Assembly (NCBI GenBank): GCA_030581615.1
Contig: JAKTTT010000047.1
Coordinates: 1 to 64,000 of the forward strand
DNA from: Alloascoidea africana
Taxonomy: Eukaryota; Ascomycota; Alloascoideomycetes; Alloascoideales; Alloascoideaceae
Length of the DNA: 64,000 nt
Reading direction: 5' to 3'
Shown here: positions 1 to 9,751 of the stretch, piece by piece
Layout: every line of letters begins with the position of its first letter
Numbering within the stretch: the first letter of the stretch is position 1
Position numbers and translations under genes: made by a program
Notes under the pieces: model-generated
What the model saw: only the letters and a program-made list of their open reading frames with translations
What the model was told of the DNA's origin: nothing
Database searches by the model: none

Positions 1-722
1 TGGTAGTTGATGTAGGTGGAGTCGTCCAAATGGAAGCCATATGTTTCTGTAGAAATGGACTTTAAGAAAGTTGTGCAACCACTGAAGGTCAATTAGTATT
101 GAACATTCGGGAAAACGAAATCAAATGCGACTTACCTTCCAGGACGACCCAAAACAATACACGTTTCTCCGGGTCTAACAATACCGTTGAAACCTCTCAG
201 AATCTGGATTTTTCTATTATTCTCGTTCCCTTCTTTTCCCCGAGAACTGCTGCTAATCATTCGTTTTGCAAACTGACAGCCAGCGTAAAGCACATTTGTA
301 ACCGTCTTCTGGTAATCAGCAGCGGAACCAAAACCGTAAGCGCCCAGGTTTTTGAAGGATATTCCAGCTGTGCTAGTAGGTCTTCCTTCTGCTGCGTTTT
401 TCTCTAGAGAGAGAACTTCGTTGATCCACGCTCTGGAGCTGAAGTCAGGGTTGTTAGGGTCCAATTTCGGATTTGAAGGGTCTATGAAAGGATTAACATA
501 GTCGTAGTCGTCATTATCCAGTAGGTGGCTTGCTTGAGATCTCGAAGTAACAGTTCGTGCCAGTTGAAGAATACGCTCTTCTTCATTCCGAGACAGAGAA
601 ACTCCATCGGACGACTCTGAAGGGCTATACCGGGTTGCTGTCGCTTGAGAAGGCGAAGCCGAGTCGCTGAAAGTGCGATTTTCAAACTCCTGCGTTGCAG
701 ACTGCTTTGACAGCAATGACAT
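1..722 (-). CDS. PDR-type ABC transporter, N-terminal part (cut by window edge)
   Basis: Full-size ABC exporter of the pleiotropic drug resistance (Pdr5/Snq2/Cdr1) family, a plasma-membrane drug or lipid pump. Only the first ~222 residues lie in the window. Residues 1-80 are a Ser-rich hydrophilic leader; then comes the family's NPFIDPSNPKLDP stretch and the first Walker A. The gene is spliced: exon 1 is 722-136, an intron spans 135-82 (GTAAGT donor, TACTAAT branch, CAG acceptor), and exon 2 runs from 81 off the left edge. Splicing joins GRPG to SGCTTFLK, restoring a PDR-type Walker A, followed by STETYGFHLDD and STYINY. The start is the ATG at 722, the first in frame. Without splicing the frame ends two codons after the conserved GRPG. 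Family assignment is firm; which PDR subgroup (Snq2-like or Cdr1-like) cannot be decided from this fragment. Confidence 0.9.
82..135 (-). other. Spliceosomal intron inside the Walker A codon run of the PDR gene
   Basis: A 54-base intron with GTAAGT donor, TACTAAT branch site and CAG acceptor about ten bases after the branch. It interrupts the codon for the Ser of G-R-P-G-S-G-C-T-T (AG before, T after). Reading across it restores the nucleotide-binding loop exactly. Confidence 0.88.
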
Positions 723-1895
723 TAAATTAACACTGTAGCACTCTGGCTTTTTTTCTTGAAAATGAAAGTTCAGACAGAGAAAAGAAAGTGGAATCTCCTT
801 TATTTTATATCCAACTTAGATGATTGTGGAACCATGTGCTCTCTCAAAATCAGAACATGTTGACGGAACGCAAATAACGGCCATTTGAAGCGGCTGTTAA
901 AGTAATTTCAGCCCGCGTCAGGAATGGAAAACGGAACTAAAAGAGTTCCTTTAAGCCGCTATCACTGGGTCCCTTTTGTTCCGCTTGAATCGACCCTGAG
1001 GTAGCGCCTGGCCAATCGAAGCGCCTGGGGCAGAGCGCATTGTTCCACCTGGCGTTACCGGGCAGATGCGCTCTGTGAATTTGTCCATATGAGTCGACGG
1101 GTCGGAGTTACGCCCCATATCTGTCTGCCACAAGAGATAGAAGGAGGAGCAAGGAAAACTGCAACACGTCCCATATTCTCGATTGCGTATCTTTCTTGGA
1201 CAGGTTGGGAAGGTTCTGTTTTTGTTACAATCGAAGTGGTTATGGAAGATGATTTCGTGTAACGCCGCGGTAATCGCATCTCGGAGGGTCTGAGCCAGTG
1301 GACACTATGCAGGGACACGTCTATTGCCTGTTCCAGGTTGATATGTAGATCAATGGTGATTTGAAAATTCTTTTGCCACTTTTGAAATCGCCGATATCTA
1401 CGCTAGGCTAATGTGAAAACCAAAAGAAGGGTGAATACTATGAAACAAACTCTATGAAACACAATGGTTAATATGCAAAAATAATAGGAAAACAAAAGCT
1501 TTTGCCGAGAACCAACAACTGAATTGAACAAAACAGATTATAAACGGCTCATGAATTGCAATTAAACTTATAAGGATAGCAACAACAATACTAAAATTTA
1601 AAAGTAATAGTAATAAATGATAAAAAAAGCAAAAAGATAACAATAATAATAAAAAAAAAGTGATATGCTTTCTCTTCTCCATCCTCCTCTTTTTGCAATT
1701 TTCTTGTCTTTTCACTTTTATATTTCGTGGTGCTGTAATGTCAATAAAACACAAAATCAATGAGAATGAGAATAAGCCTCAAAATCGGGAACAAAAAAAT
1801 GTAATAATAATAATGAAAAAAGGGGTAAAAAAAAAGAAAAAGACTATAAGAAAGTTTTATATATCAAGGCAAACCAACCTGTTCAACCGCCATGC
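723..1895. promoter_or_regulatory. Intergenic: PDR promoter and importin 3' region
   Basis: It lies upstream of the ABC transporter (-) and downstream of the importin (-). 950-1320 is relatively GC-rich and contains a CCGCGG core (1265-1270) that resembles half of a PDR element but does not match the full consensus. 1600-1860 is A-rich low complexity. Small open frames at 951-1318 (-) lack an ATG or any recognisable similarity. No further gene is seen. Confidence 0.4.
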
Positions 1896-4800
1896 CTATG
1901 CTTGGACTGCTCCACCAGTGGCCGACACTTCCTCTTCCTTCTCGGCAAGCTGCATAATCTGATTCACAATATCTCCAGCTTCAGCATCAAAGTTCGAGCT
2001 GAGTTGTTGATACCTGCTTGGATTGCTCTGCTGAATGTGGGCAATCGTGTATCTTGTAATGGAGAAAAATCTAATGCTGTCTAGTGGAGTTGCCTCTAAT
2101 GGATCATCTTCCAATTGCTCAACATCTTCATCAAAGTAACCAAAGCCTTTCTCCTTCAAGTTTGAGGCCTCGCTGTTAAGGAACTTCATGTACTCGTCGG
2201 TTGGATCTGTTGCACCTTCTCCTTCATCGTCCTCATCCTCATCTACTTCTTCTTCATCGCCCACTGCTCCGAAAAGAGCCCCGTCTTCATCAACAACGCC
2301 ATCTTCAAAGTTCTTCTTGCGCTCTTCCAACTTTCTTAGAGCTTCTGGCAAGTTCTTCAACGCAATAATCAGATTGCTTCCAAACTGAGGGATTGCCATT
2401 TCTAGAATCGAGCCTTGTACCTGTTCGTCGTCCATCTTCAATAGTTCTAAAAGCGCTAGAGCAGATAGTTTCATATCATAAACGCGAGTGAACTGGGGAA
2501 GCTGCTCAAACCAAAGTGTGAAAAACTTTTCAACAAAGCCCTGTTGCTGAAGTACCTGTAGAGTTGCAGCAGGACTATAGTATAATGAAGCAACAATCAC
2601 ATCAATCAAATTGGTAAGATTACTAATGTTCTTCAAAGAGTTGTCTTGAGTTTGAAGTCTGTAAATTGCAAGATTCAACAAGTTTGGAATGTGCTCCCTT
2701 GCAGTGTCGCCTAGAGTCAAGATTATGGTCTGAATCAAAGAGGCAGCCAATGCACGCTCAGTAATTAGAGTGTCATGAGAAGACAATGGCTGTCCTGTAG
2801 TCTGATTCTTAGCCTCAGGGGGTCTCAAAGAAACCGTTGCAATGTCGACAAAAACATTCACATATTGAGGGAGTGATTTGAGATCCTCTTTGCCGTAGAT
2901 TAAAAAGTTGTGAAGAGCTGGCTTCAAGTCGTCAAGTTCCAAATCAAACTTTGTGAAAGCAAGATGGATCAACTCCAGAATCTTCCACATTGTGGGGCTA
3001 ATACGACTCAGAGAAAACGTAATGTTCTCAACAAGATCGCACGTCTCATTAAAGTAAATCACAAGGCCATTAGAGAAAATGAAAGAAATAGCAGGCGCCA
3101 AGATCTCTTCCAATTGTGTGACGATGCCTGTGGCATTCTCCAAAGAGAGCAATAAAGTGATAATGTTGTTGAGAATACCCAGAGCGGCCATCTCCTTTTC
3201 CAGAATTACATTACTCACTTCCACATCCTCGTTCTCATCGTTTGCGTTTTCGGAATCAACAACCTCCTGTGCAATACGGCTAAACTGTTCAGTCCAACGT
3301 GTTGCTAGGTCAATGCTGAAAGGTGTTAACTGCTCCGCAAAAGTGTCAACAAACTCATCCATGACACCAGATAATGCGTCCGTGTCAATGCTATTAGAAA
3401 GATCGATCAACTTTTGCATAATCTCGGGAACGCGTGTGGCGATCCCTGCATTTATTTCTTCAATAGCGATCAGTGGTTGCAGAGCCAAAGCAGCTTCGAA
3501 TCGCACGGGTAAATACTTGTCATCAAGGCAGGTCAATGAGCCATGCAATATGACAGACAGGTTGTTAACGTCTGAAAACTTGGCACTCACAAACCTACTA
3601 CAAATGTCACAAGCGCGAGCTCTTAAGAAACCATATTGACTCTGGAAATCGGGGAAAATGAAGGCAGTCAAGAACTGTTCAATCATACCACTAATAGGGC
3701 TGTTCTTTGCAACAAGAAGATATGCAATGTTCCCCATCATTCTCAAAGCTGCTTCCTTTTGCTTTGCATTATCCAAGCTTGGATTCTCCTGGTACTGGCT
3801 TAGAATGTTGTTAATAAACTGTAGAATAGGTTGTAAAGTAGTCTTCTTCCTTTTCCCGACCAAAGCATAGATAAAGTTGATGGCAGCTGAGTCGGAAGAA
3901 CCCGAATCATACACATCAAATAGACGATGCACGTATTCTTCGGGATCGTCATCAAAGAGCTCCAAGAGCTCATCAGAAGGGACGAGGAGCGGAAAGACTA
4001 CATGAGAAATAACGGCATTCACATGTGGTTTTACAAGCTTCCAAGATTCTTTTTGCTTTACGCAAAGTTCAATAAATGTAAGTAGGTTGAACATGCAGGT
4101 ACTGGAGAGCCAAATCTTTTTGTTCACCCACTGATCGATCTGGTCAAAATAAACGGTAAGGATTTCAGGAACAACGCTGTTGAGAAAGAGTCGTTTAAAC
4201 TCTGGTGACTCGGTTTGGTCTGAGGATGAGCCTGGTCTTATAACGGCATAACGACCAAACAGTCTGCGAAAGTTGTAAAAAGCCCATTTTTTGCATTTTA
4301 CCCATGGATGATTCCGTCTTTCGTCCTCGTCCTGTCGCATTACCTCATCGGGAAGCTGCTTCCTGATAACATTCAAATGGAGAGTGCCCCAGTTGTTCAA
4401 TTGGGAGGCCTCTTGCAGTTGTGGAGGCAGTTGAAGATGTACAGCATATTTGTAAATTTTCAAGACATATTTCAGCATTTCCCCTGCCTCTACGCTTGTC
4501 TCATTTAGAAGAGATTCACCAATACTGTGAATTCTGGAAAATGCATTGTCAATTACCTTAACAAGACCTTTTCTTTCAGCACCGTCTGTATATCTGTACA
4601 CTTTTGTGATTTCGGAAATGCACAACAAACCGGCAGAGACTGATTCTGCGTTTGACCCATTGAGAAGAGAAAGAGCCACGTCAAAAAGCTGAGGCCATTC
4701 TTCAGGGAAATCATTCTGCACAATGCTTCCCAATGTGGTGATGAGCTGGGGTCTAATGTGAGCAGAAACAGCGACGATTGCAGTTATTATCCTTTCTCTG

Positions 4801-5081
4801 ATGATTGGCTTTTCATCATGGTCAACAGCAAGAGGATCCTCTGCCTCGCCAGAAGCTGCACTTGCACGGTACCAATGTCTGATGACTTTATTTTTCATGT
4901 AAATAGCAGCAGCTGTCTTGACACCTGGGTTGGCTTCTGGTGCCAGCATAATATCCAAACAGCCACCCAAAAAGCCAATCACTTTTTCAGCATCCCGAAG
5001 TTGTAGTTCGGCGCGTGTTCGAAGGTTTACATCAGACGAAAGGGATGCTTCAAAGCAAGCATGAAGATCGTTTGTATTCAT
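1896..5081 (-). CDS. NMD5: Importin-beta family karyopherin, Nmd5/Sxm1 (importin-7/8) type
   Basis: Nuclear import receptor that binds Ran-GTP through its N-terminus and carries cargo through nuclear pores. The 1061-residue product starts with the family's opening (FEASLSS, RTRAELQLRDAEK, IYMKNKVIRHWY), the importin-beta N-terminal domain over about residues 20-105. HEAT-type helical repeats follow to about residue 940. An acidic stretch near residues 915-930 (EEEVDEDEDDEGEG) matches the C-terminal acidic region known in importin-7/8 and Nmd5. Yeast Nmd5 is about 1048 and Sxm1 about 944 residues, so length favours Nmd5. There is one uninterrupted exon from the ATG at 5081; A-rich DNA sits just upstream. 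The paralogue choice is an inference; the family is clear. Confidence 0.9.
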   Translation of the reverse strand: MNTNDLHACFEASLSSDVNLRTRAELQLRDAEKVIGFLGGCLDIMLAPEANPGVKTAAAIYMKNKVIRHWYRASAASGEAEDPLAVDHDEKPIIRERIITAIVAVSAHIRPQLITTLGSIVQNDFPEEWPQLFDVALSLLNGSNAESVSAGLLCISEITKVYRYTDGAERKGLVKVIDNAFSRIHSIGESLLNETSVEAGEMLKYVLKIYKYAVHLQLPPQLQEASQLNNWGTLHLNVIRKQLPDEVMRQDEDERRNHPWVKCKKWAFYNFRRLFGRYAVIRPGSSSDQTESPEFKRLFLNSVVPEILTVYFDQIDQWVNKKIWLSSTCMFNLLTFIELCVKQKESWKLVKPHVNAVISHVVFPLLVPSDELLELFDDDPEEYVHRLFDVYDSGSSDSAAINFIYALVGKRKKTTLQPILQFINNILSQYQENPSLDNAKQKEAALRMMGNIAYLLVAKNSPISGMIEQFLTAFIFPDFQSQYGFLRARACDICSRFVSAKFSDVNNLSVILHGSLTCLDDKYLPVRFEAALALQPLIAIEEINAGIATRVPEIMQKLIDLSNSIDTDALSGVMDEFVDTFAEQLTPFSIDLATRWTEQFSRIAQEVVDSENANDENEDVEVSNVILEKEMAALGILNNIITLLLSLENATGIVTQLEEILAPAISFIFSNGLVIYFNETCDLVENITFSLSRISPTMWKILELIHLAFTKFDLELDDLKPALHNFLIYGKEDLKSLPQYVNVFVDIATVSLRPPEAKNQTTGQPLSSHDTLITERALAASLIQTIILTLGDTAREHIPNLLNLAIYRLQTQDNSLKNISNLTNLIDVIVASLYYSPAATLQVLQQQGFVEKFFTLWFEQLPQFTRVYDMKLSALALLELLKMDDEQVQGSILEMAIPQFGSNLIIALKNLPEALRKLEERKKNFEDGVVDEDGALFGAVGDEEEVDEDEDDEGEGATDPTDEYMKFLNSEASNLKEKGFGYFDEDVEQLEDDPLEATPLDSIRFFSITRYTIAHIQQSNPSRYQQLSSNFDAEAGDIVNQIMQLAEKEEEVSATGGAVQA

Positions 5082-5611
5082 TTTTTTTTTGAAAAAGATT
5101 TGAACTTGAACCTAGGAATTCCTGTTTTTTATTGGTGTGATTTGTAAGAGAGAGGCTTGTATATAGGAGAAGAGTACAAAACCAATCTCTCTATAAAAGA
5201 ATAAACTGTATAATGAGGGGCCAAATAAGAAACAGCTCTGAGCTGGCCACTGCAATAGGAGGAGGGTGATGATTATAGAGTAGAAATAGATAACTGATCA
5301 ATAGCAGATCAAATAGAAATAAAACAAAGCCTAGATCAGGGTGAAAAATCAGATCAAGTATGAAAAAAGAGGGAAGGACACCATTAATTAAGAGTAGAAA
5401 AAAAAATTTGGAATTTGAAACTTACCCGGATCTATTGAAAATGATGATGAGATAAGCGTGCATACTTGTTACTGAAAAGGGATTTAAGGAGGAAAATTAA
5501 TACAAGGTGTTACCCGGAAATGATGTGATGTGATTATCTTATTCACAATAGGGAATCGGAGATCTGATAATCGAACAAAGTATTGTCTCATTAAGAGCAG
5601 TTTATCTAAGA
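5082..5611. promoter_or_regulatory. Intergenic: importin promoter/5' leader
   Basis: AT-rich 530 bases between the importin start and the stop of the DUF202 gene, both on the minus strand. A good donor (GTAAGT on the minus strand, starting at 5426) could belong to a 5'-leader intron of the importin gene, but I cannot identify a convincing branch/acceptor pair. No coding sequence is seen. Confidence 0.35.
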
Positions 5612-6181
5612 CTATACAGAACATACCAGACTAAAGAGAGTTAAATAGCTGACTATACTAATGAAAACCATAAACAGTATTGAATTCCCGCTTGTTTTGA
5701 AAAACGTCGCACGACCATCAACCACAAATATTTTAACCTCTTGTCTTCGATAAAGTCCTATTAAAAAGACCAGTGATCCGTAAATTGCATAAAGGGCGCC
5801 TATTGAGAGAAATTCTTTACTGAATAGTTTCAAAACCAAAAGTGCTAAATAAGATGAGGAATTGAACAAGACCAGTACGGTTAGCTCTTTGTCTCAGTTT
5901 ATTCTGAGTTCCCTTGCCGATAACCGGTTCTTGAACATGGGATTAGATCCAAGCTGCTGACGTAGAACACTTACAGAAGGATAGCATCCCAATTGCCTGT
6001 CTCATATATGCGCCCTCATAGGTTCTCTGTGTAGCTACGATTAGCGTCAGTTTTCAATGCTTTACAGAAACGAGGATGATTTGGTTTGAAGAGGGATTGT
6101 TTAAGTACCTCTGATGTCCTGCTTTTTATTCGTTGCCAGAGCTCGAAATTCTACTGTGCTATTGTTTCGCCAAGTTCTCAT
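5612..6181 (-). CDS. DUF202 small membrane protein, three exons
   Basis: Proposed 121-residue membrane protein of the DUF202 family (fungal relatives include the Vtc1-like fold); function unknown. Exons by inference: 6181-6109, 6034-5975 and 5844-5612. Intron 2 (5974-5845) has a clean GTAAGT donor, CTAAC branch and TTTAG acceptor. Intron 1 (6108-6035) uses a weaker GTACTT donor and a CTAAT branch right before CGTAG. Splicing gives QRTYEGAYMRQAIGMLSF followed by SLLVLKLFSKEFLSIGALY, matching the family pattern of an R-T-Y/F-x-A-x-x-R-T/Q motif leading into the first of three membrane helices, then GLYRR and a last helix. The total length divides by three. Exons 2 and 3 are well supported. The first exon and its ATG at 6181 are the best fit rather than proven. 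It is divergent from GNA1. Confidence 0.65.
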
Positions 6182-7011
6182 GTGGGGCAGAGCAGTAATC
6201 TTGGAGGGTGATAGTTCACTACAAGTTTATAGTTTGGGGGTAAAGGGTTGGAGTAGCAAGGATGGATGGAAGGAGGTGTATACAAGCTGGACGAGCACTC
6301 AGATCTGAGTGCCCAGGCGCCAACTGGCGTGCCAAAACAAGGCAGTGATAGACTGTGGAAGGTCCACTGACAACCCAGCATTTCAACTCATTCACAATAT
6401 CAAGCAAGTGTTGAATTGGGGCCTTTTAAACTAGATGAGAGCACAGTGGTCTTCCTTTTCCTCAGTCCAATGACGTATTCTTCGCTATTTGGGCTAGTTG
6501 TGTTTTGAGTTTTGGTCCTGTCATCTCTAGCAGTGCCCCAGCTATCAGCCCTACCCTGGTTCCACCAACGCCCTTCCTACAGATCTGTCTCTTTTTTTCT
6601 GGTTTCTTGACCCTCACAATACTGCCAATATCTCCAAGAACCGATCCTGATATTGGCGTTTGAACAGGACCAAGGCTCTTGTATGATGGCCCCAAGCGAC
6701 CATCTTGGCAGGTGGCTTGTCTTGTCTTCGCTGCGCCTTAATGTCTGTGCAGCTTCCCTTGCAGCTGGATTTCCCGATCAGGAAAACTGGCTATGTACCT
6801 GTTTCCCGATTCGGAAGCCCCGATCTCGATCTTGCCGGTACGCGCCTGTGATTGGCGGGTGCAGATCTGAGGGAGGGATCTATTTTTATCTGGGACGGGT
6901 GCCTACAGGTCTGCGATATATAAAGCCTTCTTCCCCATTGTGTCTCGCTCTTCTCTCCCATCTCCAAACCTCTCAACACTCCTCTGTTTTCGCAGATAAA
7001 AATCGCTTATA
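6182..7011. promoter_or_regulatory. Divergent promoter region DUF202 / GNA1
   Basis: 830 bases between divergent genes. The half nearer GNA1 (about 6500-6900) is GC-richer. A TATA box (TATATAAAG, 6917-6925) sits about 90 bases before the GNA1 ATG, followed by a C/T-rich initiator zone (6930-6980). Short open frames here show no similarity. Confidence 0.55.
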
Positions 7012-7533
7012 ATGACCACCGCCGAACTTGCAACTCTTGATAACGTTCTTTTCGATCCTGCCTTGATCCCCCAGGAGATAAAAGACAGTTTACCAACGGG
7101 ATACACAATTCGCCCTATGGAGCTTAACGACTACTACAGGGGTGTTTTGGATGTGCTGACAACACTGACGACAGTTGGAACGATCTCATTTGAGTTGTTT
7201 GAGGAGACTTTCAACTACTGGCTTCAACACAAGGGTATTTTCCACAACGTTGTGATTGTGAACGGCAACGAAGAATGCGTTGCCGTTGGAACAATGCTGT
7301 TTGAAAGGAAGCTGATACACAGTTGCGGTGCAGTTGGTCACATCGAGGATATTGCAGTGCTAAAGTCGCAGCAGGGGAAGAAGCTAGGAATCAAGTTGAT
7401 TAAGACGCTTACTGAAATCTCCAAACAGTTGGGCGCTTACAAGGTGTTTTTGGACTGCTCAGAACACAACATTACTTTCTACGAAAAGTGTGGATTCCAA
7501 AACATGGGATCCCAGATGGTCTACCGATTTTAA
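7012..7533 (+). CDS. GNA1: Glucosamine-6-phosphate N-acetyltransferase
   Basis: Transfers acetyl from acetyl-CoA to glucosamine-6-phosphate, giving GlcNAc-6-P on the route to UDP-GlcNAc, the substrate for chitin, N-glycans and GPI anchors; cytosolic. The 173-residue length is near the family's usual ~160. GNAT-fold landmarks: GHIEDIAVLKSQQGKKLGIK (residues ~105-124) carries the acetyl-CoA pyrophosphate loop (Q-x-x-G-K/x-G), then LDCSEHNITFYEKCGF contains the conserved strand and the N-x-x-F-Y-E-K-C-G-F signature that closes the active site. The start is the ATG at 7012, shortly after a TATA box. One exon. It supplies the pathway used by the chitin synthase at 51.6 kb, but there is no physical linkage beyond sharing the window. 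Confidence 0.96.
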   Translation: MTTAELATLDNVLFDPALIPQEIKDSLPTGYTIRPMELNDYYRGVLDVLTTLTTVGTISFELFEETFNYWLQHKGIFHNVVIVNGNEECVAVGTMLFERKLIHSCGAVGHIEDIAVLKSQQGKKLGIKLIKTLTEISKQLGAYKVFLDCSEHNITFYEKCGFQNMGSQMVYRF

Positions 7534-7574
7534 TCTCTAATTTTTAATCTCTAATTTTTAATCTCTAATTTTTC
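7533..7574 (+). repeat. Three tandem copies of a 14-base unit at the GNA1 stop
   Basis: The unit ATCTCTAATTTTTA is repeated three times (the last copy ends in C). The first copy begins at the final base of the GNA1 stop codon, so the array forms the start of the 3' UTR. Confidence 0.95.
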
Positions 7575-8061
7575 ATTCCTTCCTTTTTGTTTTGTTACTT
7601 GTTGGTTTTTTCTTCTTTCTGGTCAAACATTGATGAATTTTGCATATTATTGTATGGTATTCTTGTGCATGTCTAATATATAATTAATTATAACGGCTTC
7701 CCATTCTGAGTCCCTCTCGCAGTTCCAGATTCCGTCCGTGTCTCCCCTTGTCCGAGCCCAGGGCCGTAGACCGCAGTCCTTGACCAGTGTCCCCGATCAC
7801 TTCACTCTCCCAGCTCCTCTGTAACACTTCTCGCTCTCTCACCAGGAACAAAAGCACGTGCGCGGCTGTCCGAAACTCCGCACTGCGCGCCCCGGTCCCG
7901 CGCCCCGGGTTCCGGGCCCGCGTAAAAGTGTCTCAGCCGGTGAGGGGTGCGTCCGAGACAGCGCACGTGACCCGGCACCTTCTATTTCTTCCTTGTTCTT
8001 GTTCTTGTTTGGTTAGCCAGTACTCTCCGACGAAGAATTGAAAACGAGTGTCCAGGTCAAG
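7575..8061. promoter_or_regulatory. LSC2 promoter with two CACGTG boxes
   Basis: GC-rich promoter between GNA1 and LSC2. CACGTG palindromes lie at 7855-7860 and 7964-7969; the second reads CACGTGAC, i.e. the full GTCACGTG core bound by Cbf1-type bHLH factors on the minus strand. Cbf1/bHLH control of respiratory genes is known in yeasts; its use here is inferred. A strongly GC-rich stretch (7880-7935) lies between the two boxes. Confidence 0.55.
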
Positions 8062-9509
8062 ATGATGAACAGACTGGTTTTGAGGCCCCTGCGAATGGCA
8101 AAGGTGGGTCCAGTTCGTGTGGAGTGTAGCTGGCGGTTCCGTGCTAACCACATAGTGTCTCACAGCCTGTTGCTTCCTCTGCAAGCAAGAGATTTCTGTC
8201 TCTTCACGAATTTAGATCGGCCGCTCTTTTGAAAGAGGTATGACTGCTTCAATTTGGTCCACATTGTGTAAGACTTTAGGCCTCTAACATCTTTCTCTGC
8301 TTTTAATCTGTTAAGTACGGTGTTGGCGTGCCGCCGGGTGGAGCAGCAACCACGCCAGAAGGCGCGGAAAAGATTGCAAACTCTCTCAATGTTGAGGACA
8401 TGGTCGTCAAAGCCCAGGCTCTGACCGGTGGACGTGGAAAAGGTGTCTTTGACACTGGCCTGAAAGGCGGTGTGAAGCTCATTGCTTCTCCATTCGAGGC
8501 AAAAATGTACGCGGAGCAGATGCTGAACCATAAGCTGATCACGAAGCAGAGTGGTCCTCAAGGCAAAGAGGTCACTGCTGTTTACATCGTTCAGCGCGAG
8601 TTTGTCCGAAGAGAGGCATACTGTGCAATTCTCATGGATAGACAGAAACAGACCCCCATGGTCGTCGCTTCCAGCCAGGGTGGTATGGACATTGAAGGTG
8701 TTGCGAAGGAAACCCCCGATGCCATAAAAACTTTCCCTATCGACATTAAGCGCGGTCTTGATGACATTTTGGCTCAGGACGTTGCGTCAAACCTTGGATT
8801 CTCACAAAAAGCTCAGCCAGAAGCCGCCGAGACTGTGAAGAAGTTGTACCAACTGTTTGTCGAGAGAGACTGCACTCAAATCGAGATCAATCCGTTGTCG
8901 GAAACCACCGACAACAAGGTCTTGGCCATGGATGCAAAGTTGGCGTTTGACGATAATGCTTCCTTCAGACAGGAGGAGGTCTTTTCATGGCGCGATCTCT
9001 CCCAGGAGGACCCCGATGAAGTGGAGGCCTCAAAGAGCAACCTCAACTTTATCAAGTTGGACGGTAACATTGGCTGTCTTGTCAATGGTGCTGGTTTGGC
9101 CATGGCCACTATGGATATTATCAAACTATACGGCGGAGAGCCTGCAAACTTTTTGGACTGTGGTGGTGGTGCAACTGCAGATACGATCAAAAAGGCTCTT
9201 GAACTGATCACCTCAGAGACCAAGGTTACTGCCATCTTCATCAACATTTTCGGTGGTATTGTTAGATGTGATAACATTGCCAATGGTTTGATCGCAGTGG
9301 CTCTGAACATGAACCTGAACATCCCAATTGTTGTCAGACTGCAAGGTACCAATGTTGACATTGCCCAAAAACTGATCTCGGATTCTGGTCTCAAGATCTT
9401 TTCCTTCACTGAGCTTGATGAGGCTGCCGAAAAGGTTTGCCAGTTGTCCAAGGTTGTTCAATTGGCAAGAGACATTGACGTTAACGTCTCTTTCGAACTG
9501 CCCTTGTAA
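8062..9509 (+). CDS. LSC2: Succinyl-CoA ligase beta subunit, mitochondrial
   Basis: TCA-cycle enzyme subunit converting succinyl-CoA plus NDP and phosphate to succinate, CoA and NTP in the mitochondrial matrix, paired with Lsc1. Exons 8062-8103, 8166-8237 and 8316-9509 give 435 residues (yeast Lsc2 is about 427). Intron 1 (8104-8165) has GTGGGT, CTAAC and CACAG; intron 2 (8238-8315) has GTATGA, CTCTAAC and TTAAG. The joined N-terminus is an Arg-rich mitochondrial presequence running into KRFLSLHEFRSAALLKEYGV, the family's opening. The ATP-grasp part shows ALTGGRGKGVF and EINPLSET; the ligase part shows LVNGAGLAMATMD, FLDCGGGA and NIFGGIVRCD. A CTG codon encodes the conserved Leu of VVRLQGTN. 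The start chosen is the first of two adjacent ATGs. Confidence 0.95.
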
Positions 9510-9751
9510 AGCCCTCACAGTACCGGTAACTGTCTTCTATATCTTAAAGCCAATGTTCCATTAGCTTCATCGTTATTGCGTATTCAAGTATAGCTATTAG
9601 ACGTATTATTCTAGTTTTGTGTTGATCAGTTTAGAGAAAGATATTTATTGAAAGATATAGAGTATACTGATGTGTCAGAGATGACTAATTGACTTTTCAA
9701 CCCAATGGCCCTCCATCAGAATCGAAGCTTCTTCTCACGATCAGTGCACAA

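Noticed and set aside
1055-1318. 87-codon frame upstream of the PDR gene
   Set aside because: Starts with a non-ATG codon, no similarity, located in promoter DNA.
3079-3639. 186-codon frame antisense to the importin gene
   Set aside because: Lies wholly within a conserved gene on the other strand and has no family similarity.
8876-9451. 191-codon frame antisense to LSC2
   Set aside because: Shadow of the conserved ligase domain.
8062-9509. CTG-to-serine genetic code
   Set aside because: CTG stands at the conserved Leu of VVRLQGTN in Lsc2, so the standard meaning fits.
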